Below, piece after piece: positions 6,898-15,173 of a stretch of DNA of 64,000 nt (the first letter of the stretch is position 1; every line of letters begins with the position of its first letter). Under the pieces are notes generated by a model that saw only the letters and a list, made by a program, of their open reading frames with translations, did no database searches and had not been told where the DNA came from. The position numbers and the translations under genes were made by a program. This DNA is from Paenibacillus xylanexedens (GTDB lineage Bacteria; Bacillota; Bacilli; Paenibacillales; Paenibacillaceae). The DNA lies in assembly GCF_007680605.1 (NCBI RefSeq), contig NZ_VEIO01000003.1, positions 207,951 to 271,950 on the forward strand, given 5' to 3'.

Positions 6898-9135
6898 TCA
6901 CATCTCGGCCCATTGAGCCAATAACTCGTCATATGCTGCGGATAACCGTTCCCGCTCGTTCCAGGTCTGCTCCAGAGCTGCCGAATCATTGGCTAACTCT
7001 TCAAGCTGCTGATCAAGCTCCTGAATTTGAACCTCCATACGAGCCATCGCCTCCTCCAGCTGCTGAGCAGATTTGTGATTACTACCCTTGCCACCACTTT
7101 TGCTTCGACTTCGGTTTTGACTGCTACTGGGGTCACCGTGCCCGCTTCCGACATTCTTGTTCGCCTGTCCAGCATCAAGCTCCGTAGGAGCTTGATCCAA
7201 CATGGTCTCTCCGCTTGCAGATGCAGCACTATATCCGTCGCCTCCAGCTTCCAGTCGGGTCCGTTGTACCTCTCTGCTTCCCGGCGCTTTCCATTCCGAA
7301 CCGTGTGCTCTCCTACTTTTTTCGGATTTTCCTACCTCTCGGCTTCCCCACGGTTCACTGGCACTTTTGTTTGCCCCCGTCACCGCTGGCTTTCCATCGA
7401 TCCCCGTCCCGGTTCCCTTTTCGGCTGCTCTTCTACCGTTTTTCAATCCGTTCCCAGCGCCTGCACGATTTTCCCACGATCCACCTTGTGCTGCACGTGC
7501 CTGCAAATCAAGCTTCTTTTCCCGATACGCTTCATAATCTCCGAGGTAGGCTGTCAATTTTCCGTTCTCCAGTTCCCAGACACCTGAGGCAAGGCGATTC
7601 ACAAAGTATCGGTCATGGGAAATAGCCAGCACGGTTCCTTCAAAACCAGCAAGTGAATCTTCCAGCGCTTCTCTTGAGGCAATATCCAGATGGTTTGTCG
7701 GCTCATCCAGCAGTAATACATTGGGTTTGCGATGTACCAGCAGCGCGAGCCTCAGGCGAGTCCATTCCCCGCCGGACAGCTGTCCTATCGAACGAAAAAC
7801 ATCTGCACCATAGAAGAGATATCTCGCCAAAATGCCACGAGCCTCCCCTTCCTCTACGCCTGCTTCCAGACGGAAGTGCTCCAGCACGCTCAGCTTTGGA
7901 TTCTCAGGCTCCTCCTGCTGGGCCAGATATCCCACATCAACGCGCGCGCCCCATTCCAGCTTGCCTGCATCCGGCTGTTCTTCACCCAGCAACAGCTTGA
8001 ACAGCGTGGTTTTACCGGAACCGTTACGGCCGATCAAGGCCGTTTTGTCCCCGTATTCCAGTAACGCCGAGACACCTTGTAAAATATCTCGATCACCGTA
8101 TCGTTTCTCCACGTCTTCCAGCACGGCTACACGTTTACCTGTCCGATCCGTCGGACGCACATCAAAATCCGCATGGCGACGTTCCAGCACAGGACGTTTT
8201 ACTTGCTCCATCCGCTCCAGCGCTTTGCGCATGGAGGCTGCACGGCGGAAAAACTTTTCGTTCCCGCCGAGACGGCCCCATTCCTCCAGTTGGCGAATGG
8301 TTTCCTTCATTTTTTTCATGACCTTCTGTTGCTCTTTGAACTCCTCAAATTGCTTCAGTAGCCGCTGTTCCTTCACCCTCATATATTCGGTGTATCCCCC
8401 CGCAGCGGTCTGTGCCTCCCCATCCTCCAATTCCAGAGTGCGCGTCACGACCCGATCCAGAAAATAGCGGTCATGCGAGATGAGAATAACCGTGCCGGAG
8501 TAATCCCGCAAAAATCCTTCCAGCCACTCCACTCGCTCCAAATCGAGATGGTTCGTCGGCTCATCCAGCAATAACAGGTCAGGACTAGCAATCAGCTGTG
8601 AAGCCAGCACCACACGCGTCTGCTCGCCGCCTGAAAGAGAACCGAAGCGCCATCCGTAATGAGCCTTGGCAATATCCAGGCCATCCGCGACCTGATCAAT
8701 CCGTGCATCCATCTCGTATCCGCCTTCGCGTTCAAACCGCTCCTGTAGCGCTGCATACCGTTTCAGCAATCTTTCCAGTTGCTCCGGATCTGCTATGCAG
8801 GCCGGATCAGACATCTGTTGCTCCATCTCCTTCATCTGGTTACGACAAACGATCAACTCCTGAAACCCAAGGCCCAGCACATCCAGTACAGAATGGTCAT
8901 CCAGTCCTTCCGGTACTTGGGCAACGTAACCGACACGTGTATCTTTTTTCAACATTAACTGGCCTTCATCCGGCTGGCTTAACCGGGCCATCAAACGCAT
9001 CAAAGTGGTTTTACCGCTTCCGTTGCGGCCAATCAGGGCAACTTTATCCCCTTCCATAATCTCAAAAGTAATGCCGTCCAGCACCAGATGTGCTCCGTGA
9101 TATTGTTTCAACTGTTGCGCGCTAATAATGATCAT
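6898..9135 (-). CDS. ABC-F family ATPase with disordered C-terminal insertion
   Basis: 745 residues from the ATG at 9135, which has GGAGG nine bases upstream; the frame runs 15 codons further without a ribosome site. Two ABC domains lie in one soluble chain: Walker A GRNGSGKT near residues 36-43 and again near 375, signature SLSGGEQTR and QLSGGEWTRLR, Walker B LLLLDEPTNHLDL and VLLLDEPTNHLDI, joined by a helical linker. No membrane segments are present, so this is an ABC-F translation factor rather than a transporter. Members act on the ribosome, and many give resistance to macrolides, lincosamides, streptogramins A or pleuromutilins. Residues about 548-688 are a Gly/Ser/Lys-rich disordered stretch absent from typical members, followed by a C-terminal coiled coil (689-745). 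The upstream uORF and hairpin favour a drug-inducible resistance role, but specificity is unproven. Confidence 0.9.
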   Translation of the reverse strand: MIIISAQQLKQYHGAHLVLDGITFEIMEGDKVALIGRNGSGKTTLMRLMARLSQPDEGQLMLKKDTRVGYVAQVPEGLDDHSVLDVLGLGFQELIVCRNQMKEMEQQMSDPACIADPEQLERLLKRYAALQERFEREGGYEMDARIDQVADGLDIAKAHYGWRFGSLSGGEQTRVVLASQLIASPDLLLLDEPTNHLDLERVEWLEGFLRDYSGTVILISHDRYFLDRVVTRTLELEDGEAQTAAGGYTEYMRVKEQRLLKQFEEFKEQQKVMKKMKETIRQLEEWGRLGGNEKFFRRAASMRKALERMEQVKRPVLERRHADFDVRPTDRTGKRVAVLEDVEKRYGDRDILQGVSALLEYGDKTALIGRNGSGKTTLFKLLLGEEQPDAGKLEWGARVDVGYLAQQEEPENPKLSVLEHFRLEAGVEEGEARGILARYLFYGADVFRSIGQLSGGEWTRLRLALLVHRKPNVLLLDEPTNHLDIASREALEDSLAGFEGTVLAISHDRYFVNRLASGVWELENGKLTAYLGDYEAYREKKLDLQARAAQGGSWENRAGAGNGLKNGRRAAEKGTGTGIDGKPAVTGANKSASEPWGSREVGKSEKSRRAHGSEWKAPGSREVQRTRLEAGGDGYSAASASGETMLDQAPTELDAGQANKNVGSGHGDPSSSQNRSRSKSGGKGSNHKSAQQLEEAMARMEVQIQELDQQLEELANDSAALEQTWNERERLSAAYDELLAQWAEM

Positions 9136-9183
9136 AATAAGGTTCCTCCTATGGATTGGAAGAGCCTGACCGCAACACAAAAA

Positions 9184-9211
9184 GAGCCGCAGGAGGTTAG
9201 CTCCGCGGCCC
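9184..9211 (-). terminator. Attenuator-like hairpin in the ABC-F leader
   Basis: Minus strand GGGCCGC-GGAG and CTCCTGCGGCTC pair around a short loop and are followed by TTTTTGTGTT. The hairpin lies between the leader ORF (ends 9234) and the ABC-F start (9135), a position expected for premature termination control. Confidence 0.7.
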
Positions 9212-9233
9212 TTCAGAATTCAAGCAAATATGC

Positions 9234-9395
9234 TTATCGTCCGAATGAGGTCAAGGCAGGCATCTTCTCGCAAATGTTAACTTCCGTATATTCAAAATTG
9301 GACAGACTTCTCCCGTTGTTCGAAAAAGTGTGAACAATGCCAGCCATAGCAATCGGCAGCTGGCTAATACGGTTGTTAAGCATCTCGTGATTCAC
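9234..9395 (-). CDS. Leader peptide of the ABC-F gene
   Basis: A 53-residue ORF starting with GTG at 9395, with GGGAGGTGA at ideal spacing, and ending in TAA at 9234. The peptide begins MNHEMLNNRISQLPIAMAG. It lies in the transcribed leader just before a hairpin with a T-run and the ABC-F gene. Upstream ORFs followed by a terminator are the usual arrangement for antibiotic-inducible ABC-F and erm genes, where a stalled ribosome on the leader prevents termination. Length is greater than usual for stalling peptides. No similarity to a known protein is recognised. Confidence 0.65.
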   Translation of the reverse strand: MNHEMLNNRISQLPIAMAGIVHTFSNNGRSLSNFEYTEVNICEKMPALTSFGR

Positions 9396-9556
9396 CTGTC
9401 TTCACCTCCCTTTGTCATAAGTAATGTCAATATATCACAGACGGCTGCACCTCTGCAACCACCTCATGCGCCTTGCATCCCTGTCATATGCTGGTGCCCG
9501 CATTTTTTATGCAATCATTCTCCGTCAGCCGTCTTCATCTCCTGACTACTCCAGCT

Positions 9557-9612
9557 ACATTCTTACGATCTCCTACGATCTTCTACGATCTTCTACGGCT
9601 CTTCTTCCGATT
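9557..9612. repeat. Short tandem repeat (about 11 bp, CTACGATCTT core)
   Basis: A pyrimidine-rich run of four to five degenerate units containing TACGATCT, TACGATCTT and TACGGCTCTT. It lies in the 9396-9641 gap between the ABC-F leader and the next gene, where no gene is seen. The core shares ACGATC with the 195-bp repeat family. Confidence 0.6.
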
Positions 9613-9641
9613 TTCTACCACTCTTCTACCCAGAAGACGAA

Positions 9642-10112
9642 TCACCCCATGTAAGCCATCTTGATATCCACTATATTCTCCAAATTTATCTCCACGCACA
9701 GTTCGTCATGCTCATTGATCGCAATTAATGCGTTACCGCTAACACTCAATTTTTTGATGGGGTTGGTATTCTCCAAAAAAATTCCCCACACCAAATGATC
9801 TTCTGCATCGGTACAAGCAATGAAGCCTTCATTCCCCATTTGCCCGTCTCCACCAATGATTTTCCCACCCTGATAATCCACACTTGTCCATGCATCCACC
9901 ATCGTCCAACAATCCGGATTGTACTTTACCATACTCTCAATCGTCGTATCACACAGAGGAGAAACAGACATGGTACGCTCATTGTTGTTAGGGTCGAAAT
10001 ATGTGCGGATATCTAAAATAATGACCGTTCCATCTGCAAAAGCGATGCAATTCACCCCTGGCAACGCTTGCTGTTCGGCAGACCAATGTTCCATGATTAA
10101 GCTATTCATCAT
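9642..10112 (-). CDS. Hypothetical protein downstream of YesK-like gene
   Basis: 156 residues beginning ATGATG at 10112 with GGAAGG at good spacing; the frame is open further upstream, but that part overlaps the membrane-protein gene and lacks a ribosome site. The chain is predicted beta-rich (CIAFADGTVIILDIRTYFDPNN, ALIAINEHDELCVEINLENI), soluble and without signal peptide. I do not recognise the family; the pattern of short acidic beta strands is reminiscent of small immunity or WD-like proteins, which is only an impression. Its start overlaps the stop of the preceding gene (ATGA), so the two are co-translated. Confidence 0.75.
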   Translation of the reverse strand: MMNSLIMEHWSAEQQALPGVNCIAFADGTVIILDIRTYFDPNNNERTMSVSPLCDTTIESMVKYNPDCWTMVDAWTSVDYQGGKIIGGDGQMGNEGFIACTDAEDHLVWGIFLENTNPIKKLSVSGNALIAINEHDELCVEINLENIVDIKMAYMG

Positions 10113-10396
10113 ATGTTCCTTCCACGACGCCGAAGCACCAGAGCCGTAACCGCAACGGTGACCAGCGTCAGCAGTCCTGATGTACCTAATGCCGCGCCAA
10201 GGAGCGCATACCCGATGCCGTTCCAACCCCCTATATCGATGCTGATCAAAATAATAACCGCCCCGCCAAGCAACGTCAGACACGGCAAAATGGATTGAAT
10301 CCACGTCATCCGGCGCCCCTGCACCCGATATACCACCCATTCGATCAATAGTTGAACCAACCACATCCCAAGCGTCCACAAAATAACGATATCCAC
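10109..10396 (-). CDS. YesK-like small membrane protein
   Basis: 95 residues, GTG start at 10396 behind AAGGAGAGG. It has three predicted membrane helices (about 3-22, 33-55 and 63-88) and the segment DIGGWNGIGYALLGAALGTSG, resembling the GGW-GxGYG pattern of the YesK family of B. subtilis. The C-terminus is Arg-rich (RRRGRN) and probably cytoplasmic. It is translationally coupled by an ATGA overlap to the following hypothetical gene. Function is unknown for the family. Confidence 0.65.
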   Translation of the reverse strand: MDIVILWTLGMWLVQLLIEWVVYRVQGRRMTWIQSILPCLTLLGGAVIILISIDIGGWNGIGYALLGAALGTSGLLTLVTVAVTALVLRRRGRNI

Positions 10397-10523
10397 AAAA
10401 TCCTCTCCTTAATGTTGGATATTTATATTGACGGCTACAGAGCTATATTACGGTATAACCTCTCCATAGAGCATGAACTAGATTGATTACTTTTTACCCA
10501 TACATATTCATGCTGTGGCGCTC

Positions 10524-11522
10524 TTACTTCAGCCAGTCTGCAAAAAAGTTCCGGTACCCTTCTTTCATAACCGTCCTAGAAAAGGCACCAAATGCATACT
10601 CGCGGTTGTCCTCCGATACACTGCGCGGCGCAGCCGCAGCCATGTTCACCAATTCAAACCAATTATCCTCGTTGCCGGCAAAGGCATGTGTGGATCTAAT
10701 ATGTCCGTAGCAGGCATGCTCGGGCTTCACGACCATTTTCCCCATCGCCATCGCTTCTGTAAGTGGCATCGCAAACGTATCAAACGCCGAACAGCTCCAG
10801 TACACTTTCGCTGAGTTCATCAACGTAAATATCTCATCCTGGGTGAGTGCAAACTTCAGCTTCACGTTGCTTGGGATATCGTATTTCTTCATGCTCTCCT
10901 GGTAGCGCACACCGCCAAATACCATGTACACTTCTTTGTCCGGGTTCTGCCGGGCATATTCCAGCACAAGGTCGGGACGGCGGTTCGGCTCATCCCGCCC
11001 GATCCAGAGCACGCGGTTATGCACGACCTGACTCGGGTCATAATGGCGGTGCGCCAGCTCTTCGTTGAAGCCAATCGGAATGACGTTCACGTCATGCACG
11101 CCGAAATTGCGCCCAAGCTCTCTTTTCAAAAACTCCGTCTGCACAATCGCTTTATCCACCATCGTATAGAATGGCTTCATCATCTCATATCCCGTCAGTG
11201 CCGGGTCAGGAAAACTGTGTGGAAACAGAACACTTTTCGGCAAAAACATTTTCAGAAACGTAAATCCCGACACCGTATAGATCACATGCTCAATATTTTG
11301 GCTATGGATCTGATCCAGCACGATATCATAATTCACCAGGTCACCCTTCTCATGCTCGTACCCCGGAAGCCAGTCGTATCCGCTCACATGACGCTCCGGC
11401 GAGATGAACACGACGTCCACGCCAAGCTCCAGCCCGATCTGCTTCAGTCGATCCGCGAACACCCGCGGCCCCTGAGCCTCCGTGAATTGAATTTTACGCA
11501 TAACCAGTCCGACTTTACGCAA
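10524..11522 (-). CDS. Glycosyltransferase, GT4-like (group 1)
   Basis: About 332 residues from a TTG at 11522 with AAGGGGTG eight bases upstream; the GTG at 11531 lies inside that ribosome site. The N-terminal half has a GT-B-like fold pattern with nucleotide-independent strands (KVGLVMRKIQFTEAQGPRVFADRL). The C-terminal half carries VLWIGRDEPNRRPDLVLEYA and the donor-site loop SAFDTFAMPLTEAMAMGKMVV, which matches the E-x7-E region of group 1 transferases. The donor is probably a sugar nucleotide. No lipid or wall cluster surrounds it, so the acceptor is unknown. Next upstream is an APH-fold kinase gene 38 bases away on the same strand. Confidence 0.85.
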   Translation of the reverse strand: MRKVGLVMRKIQFTEAQGPRVFADRLKQIGLELGVDVVFISPERHVSGYDWLPGYEHEKGDLVNYDIVLDQIHSQNIEHVIYTVSGFTFLKMFLPKSVLFPHSFPDPALTGYEMMKPFYTMVDKAIVQTEFLKRELGRNFGVHDVNVIPIGFNEELAHRHYDPSQVVHNRVLWIGRDEPNRRPDLVLEYARQNPDKEVYMVFGGVRYQESMKKYDIPSNVKLKFALTQDEIFTLMNSAKVYWSCSAFDTFAMPLTEAMAMGKMVVKPEHACYGHIRSTHAFAGNEDNWFELVNMAAAAPRSVSEDNREYAFGAFSRTVMKEGYRNFFADWLK

Positions 11523-11560
11523 ACTTTTCACCCCTTATATCCATAATGAACTTCAACCGT

Positions 11561-12637
11561 CTAATCTTTGATCCCGTTCAAATGCTCCATGCACTGCTCC
11601 AGCGCCGTAGCCGTTTCATGCCATTGATTGCGCAGCTGTTCCTGCGGCCACACACAGTCCGGATTCCGTAAATCGCCGTCGATCAGACGTAACATCCAGA
11701 GCGAGAATACCATCCCATAAGCATCGTACCACTTTGCAAAAGAACCCCGTTCAACCTGAACACCAAGGCTCTCCAGCTTGTCCAGATATACCTTCATGAC
11801 CCGCGCCCGCAGCCCCGGCGTCATCGGTCGAGGAAAGAGCGGATGCGACAAGTCCAGCAGATGGTATACGTCCCACAGCGGCGTATTCAAGTGGGCATGT
11901 TCCCAGTCCAGAATGACCAACCTGCCTTCTACCTCGGCTACGTTGCCGGGATGCAAATCACCATGGCACAGTACTTGCGGAAGCTGATCCCCTGCCGTGA
12001 GGATCAGCATGGTGAGTCTGTCCCAGTCCGCTGCAGACAACGTCAGATGCAGTTCGCGTAGCAGTTTGTCCGTTGCTGACGGGTACTGTAGCAGTTCATG
12101 CAGCATATCCCGAATGGGCGGCTTATGCCCGACTCGCGGCAGTTCTTGCCACGTTGCAACGGGCAGTCCATGCCAAGCTGCCATATGTGCGGCAACATTC
12201 AATATCGTCGATTCGCACAAGTGATGCTCCAGCTGTCCCATGTCCTCGTAGATCATCCAGCTCTGCGAAGGAGCCGCCGCTTGATCCGAAGCCGCGATGA
12301 GCTGCGGATATACGGGTGGCAATTGTGCCATCACATGCTCGTACATCCAGCGTTCCCGTCCATGCTGTGCAGGATTCGTCAGCGGTTTGAAAATATAAGT
12401 CTGACCCGATTGAACAGTAAACCGTTCCACATGTCTTCCGTTCATGCCCTTATAGAGAATCTGCCTTGCTGTAACCTGCTTTTCATCTATTGTTCCTTCG
12501 GATGTCACCCAGCGCTCTGGATATATGTCATTCGCTAAATTCTCCATGTGCTTCATCTGTTGCTTGTCTCTAGTGTTCTCCATATTCCTCATGTCCTCGA
12601 AATTCTCTGCGTCCTCTATATTCTCCATGCTCTTCAT
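11561..12637 (-). CDS. Aminoglycoside phosphotransferase/choline kinase-fold protein
   Basis: 358 residues, start ATG at 12637 behind GGGAGGGTGAG. The kinase core has the Brenner motif LCHGDLHPGNVAEVEG with catalytic Asp, and the metal-binding VILDWEHAHLNTPLWDVYHLLD. The usual N-lobe is short. The first 34 residues are a repetitive Met/Glu/Asn/Asp-rich tail (MENIEDAENFEDMRNMENTRD), clearly a minisatellite-like expansion. Family members phosphorylate small alcohols such as choline, homoserine or sugars, or inactivate aminoglycosides; specificity cannot be told. It may share a transcript with the glycosyltransferase gene downstream. Confidence 0.85.
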   Translation of the reverse strand: MKSMENIEDAENFEDMRNMENTRDKQQMKHMENLANDIYPERWVTSEGTIDEKQVTARQILYKGMNGRHVERFTVQSGQTYIFKPLTNPAQHGRERWMYEHVMAQLPPVYPQLIAASDQAAAPSQSWMIYEDMGQLEHHLCESTILNVAAHMAAWHGLPVATWQELPRVGHKPPIRDMLHELLQYPSATDKLLRELHLTLSAADWDRLTMLILTAGDQLPQVLCHGDLHPGNVAEVEGRLVILDWEHAHLNTPLWDVYHLLDLSHPLFPRPMTPGLRARVMKVYLDKLESLGVQVERGSFAKWYDAYGMVFSLWMLRLIDGDLRNPDCVWPQEQLRNQWHETATALEQCMEHLNGIKD

Positions 12638-12810
12638 AAACTCACCCTCCCTTCTGTTTTACCGTTCCGTACAGGATTTCTATTCATCATACGTTGCAGA
12701 TGAACGGCCCGCAAGAGGGGGGGACTTACTGAGGCAGAGGCGGATCACAAGTGCATTCATCCCACGCTTGCAATATGTCCGCAATTTTTCTCCCCTTGCA
12801 ATTCGTTCCT

Positions 12811-12840
12811 TTCCGATCCCTCTGTAGACAATGATATAAT
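12811..12840 (+). promoter_or_regulatory. SigA-type promoter of the orphan gene at 12891
   Basis: TTCCGA (12811-12816), 18 bp, then TATAAT (12835-12840), 50 bp before the start codon at 12891. The -10 is a perfect consensus. Confidence 0.55.
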
Positions 12841-12890
12841 GGAATGACAGATTGTGAGGGTACTTGGACATTTACATAGGAGGAACGACC

Positions 12891-13352
12891 ATGGGCATTG
12901 TACTGATACCTGAAAAAGTAGATTTCTGCATCTCCACAACCGATCTGAAGGCCATCTATACCGAATCCGGCGGTGTCACTTTGCGTATAGATGTGCAAAC
13001 GCGTGAGGATGTGCCTCTTGATCATTATCGAGAAATCGAACTCACTTTCGACACCGTTGCTGAACTGCGCTGCATCACGCTTAATTTCTTCGAGCACCAT
13101 ACAGGTCAGGTTGAAGGGATCAGCCAGCAAGACGATGTAGTCGCCTTCTGGGAGACTAACGGGTATCATCCCGATCCCGGCTTCTATCAGGTCGTAGATT
13201 CACCCATTCTAGACGAAAAAAGAACGCTCTTTGATCCCCGAAATCGGCTTGATCTGAAGCATTACCTTGTCGCCGGATATGACAGTTATGTTGAGGTTAT
13301 TGCCTCATCCTATCAGTTTGCGTTGAAGGATAAGAACGTTTACCTAGAATAA
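12891..13352 (+). CDS. Hypothetical acidic cytoplasmic protein
   Basis: 153 residues from the ATG at 12891, preceded by AGGAGG with a seven-base gap; the in-frame ATG at 12864 has no ribosome site. The predicted fold is mostly beta strands (VLIPEKVDFCISTTDLKAI, VTLRIDVQTREDVPL), with no signal peptide or membrane segment. I do not recognise a family. It is one of few plus-strand genes in this part and stands alone, with its own SigA promoter and a perfect-stem terminator. Confidence 0.8.
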   Translation: MGIVLIPEKVDFCISTTDLKAIYTESGGVTLRIDVQTREDVPLDHYREIELTFDTVAELRCITLNFFEHHTGQVEGISQQDDVVAFWETNGYHPDPGFYQVVDSPILDEKRTLFDPRNRLDLKHYLVAGYDSYVEVIASSYQFALKDKNVYLE

Positions 13353-13385
13353 AGATACAGTGCGGCGCCCGAATCCAATGCATAC

Positions 13386-13425
13386 AAAAAAAGAACCAGG
13401 CCGATCATTCGACTTGGTTCTTTTG
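13386..13425. terminator. Bidirectional terminator
   Basis: AAAAGAACCA and TGGTTCTTTT form a perfect 10-bp stem extended by a GC/GC pairing, with A-rich and T-rich flanks that serve both directions. It separates the plus-strand orphan gene from the convergent ABC-importer operon. Confidence 0.85.
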
Positions 13426-13455
13426 GTAACTCAAATTGGTCTTGGTTTTTCTTAC

Positions 13456-14265
13456 CTATTCAAACACAATTCTCCCTGACGGATGCTCAGGCAAAATGGA
13501 GGAGGCGAGTTGCCGGACAGCAGGCTGATCCGACTCCAAGATGGAATCCGTGGCATCCCCGGTATAGACCAGCCTTCCCTGATCCATCACGGCGATGCTG
13601 TCGCAGATCGTTAGTGCGGCGCGGATGTCATGCGTGATAAACAGATAGGACAGCCCATACGACGCTCGCAACTCTACCAGTAAGGACAGGATTTGAGTCT
13701 GATGTACCATATCCAGACTGCTGATCGATTCATCCAGCACGATTAACTTCGGCTTAAGGGCAATGGCTCTGGCGATATTGACCCGTTGTAGCTGACCGCC
13801 ACTGAACTGATGCGGAAGCTTGCTCGCGTCCTGCGGTGCAAGCCCGACCTGCACGAGAAGCTGTTCAATGGTGCGTTGCTGCTCCTTCGCGGACAGGCGC
13901 TCGTAATTGTCCAGCGGCTCGCCAATAATCTGCGCTGACGTCATCATTGGATTCACGGCGGAGTAACAGTCTTGGAAAACGACCTGTAGATCACGACGTA
14001 GCCCTTTAAGCACCGTTTTATCCGCTCGATAGATATCCTGGCCTTGAAATAACACCTGACCCTGGCTTGGTCTTTCCAGCCCAAGAATAACTTTGCCCAA
14101 GGTGCTTTTACCTGCTCCACTCGTTCCAAGCAGTCCTAAACACATGCCTTCTTCAATCGTAAGCGAAACATCTTCGAGAACAGAAGGGCGCGATCCCGAG
14201 CGCTGGAGCCAGCTCCGCTTGCCATAGCTATGACTTACTTCATGTACGTGTAACATCCGGTTCAT
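13456..14265 (-). CDS. nikE: Nickel/opine-peptide ABC importer ATPase 2 (NikE/DppF-like)
   Basis: 269 residues from the ATG at 14265, directly behind GGAAGGAGGGCG; the frame is open further upstream without a start signal. It has Walker A LLGTSGAGKSTL, signature FSGGQLQRVNIARA, Walker B KLIVLDESISSLD and switch ITHDIRAAL. It lacks the long C-terminal oligopeptide-transporter extension motif in full, ending shortly after the ATPase core. It is the last gene of a five-gene operon with substrate-binding protein, two permeases and a second ATPase, in the order also seen for nikABCDE and cntABCDF. It powers import in the cytoplasm-facing dimer. Confidence 0.8.
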   Translation of the reverse strand: MNRMLHVHEVSHSYGKRSWLQRSGSRPSVLEDVSLTIEEGMCLGLLGTSGAGKSTLGKVILGLERPSQGQVLFQGQDIYRADKTVLKGLRRDLQVVFQDCYSAVNPMMTSAQIIGEPLDNYERLSAKEQQRTIEQLLVQVGLAPQDASKLPHQFSGGQLQRVNIARAIALKPKLIVLDESISSLDMVHQTQILSLLVELRASYGLSYLFITHDIRAALTICDSIAVMDQGRLVYTGDATDSILESDQPAVRQLASSILPEHPSGRIVFE

Positions 14266-14332
14266 CGCCCTCCTTCCTTCGTTCTTAAACCACTCATCCT
14301 GTTCCCTTATGAACAATGACGGAGAACCCTGC

Positions 14333-15139
14333 TTAATGCCTAAGAGCCCTACTCGGCCTAGCATTGAGCAACATCCGGGTGTACTCATGCTGCGGATGAT
14401 CAAACAATTGATACACATCTGCCTGCTCGATGATCCGCCCCTTCTGCATAACCGCCACTTCGTCTGCCATCTGTGAGATAACACCTAGATCATGCGAGAT
14501 GAGCAAAATAGACGTACCGTGCTCCTTGCGAAGTCGATCCAATTCCCGGAGCACATTCAACTGATTCACGACATCCAGTGCGGTTGTAGGCTCATCTGCT
14601 ATAACCAAAGCAGGCCGCAGACACATGGATACGGCAATCATCACTCGTTGCAGCATGCCTCCGCTGAGCTGAAACGGATAACGTTTCATCAGCTTTGCCG
14701 GATCTGGAAGTTTCATATCAGCCAGCGCATCAATGGCCTGTTCCCGTGCCTCTGCTTTGGATATCTTCGTATGAGTTCGCAGCGTTTCAATGAATTGAGA
14801 GCCGATCGTATATACGGGGGTAAAAGCATTCATCGGATTCTGCATGATAAATCCGATATCCTTGCTGCGTATGCGCCGCATTTCCTCTTCGGATAAGTTG
14901 CCAAGCTCCCTTCCGTTCAGACGGACACTGCCTGACGATTCCATCCTGCGAGGATGTAGCAAACGCATCAGCGCATTACAGGTGATCGTTTTGCCGCAGC
15001 CACTCTCACCAACAAGGCCGAAGACCTGCCCCTTTTTCAAATTCAACTGAACAGGTTCCAGTAACGGGACGGCTCCCTTCGCTGTCTTGAGCTTAACCTC
15101 CAGATCACGCACTTCAAGTACAATCTCTGCCTCGTCCAT
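14333..15139 (-). CDS. nikD: Nickel/opine-peptide ABC importer ATPase 1 (NikD/DppD-like)
   Basis: 268 residues from the ATG at 15139 behind GGGGGATGTG; a longer start at 15193 would overlap the permease gene by 20 bases and lacks a ribosome site. Motifs: Walker A LVGESGCGKTIT, with Ile-Thr instead of Ser-Thr after Lys-Thr; signature LSGGMLQRVMIA; Walker B LVIADEPTTALDV; switch LISHDLGVISQ. The C-terminal HPQHEYTRMLL segment is typical of oligopeptide/nickel importer ATPases. It partners with the downstream ATPase to form a heterodimer. Confidence 0.82.
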   Translation of the reverse strand: MDEAEIVLEVRDLEVKLKTAKGAVPLLEPVQLNLKKGQVFGLVGESGCGKTITCNALMRLLHPRRMESSGSVRLNGRELGNLSEEEMRRIRSKDIGFIMQNPMNAFTPVYTIGSQFIETLRTHTKISKAEAREQAIDALADMKLPDPAKLMKRYPFQLSGGMLQRVMIAVSMCLRPALVIADEPTTALDVVNQLNVLRELDRLRKEHGTSILLISHDLGVISQMADEVAVMQKGRIIEQADVYQLFDHPQHEYTRMLLNARPSRALRH

Positions 15140-15173
15140 CGTCACATCCCCCTTGTCCAGTTTATTTTCACGA

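Noticed and set aside
6747..6989. Minus-strand ORF of 80 codons overlapping the ABC-F 3' end
   Set aside because: It overlaps the ABC-F coding region in another frame and has no ribosome site.
7027..7625. Several overlapping plus-strand ORFs opposite the ABC-F disordered region
   Set aside because: Low-complexity Ser/Pro/Arg translations with three frames open at once, as expected for the reverse of a GC-biased linker.
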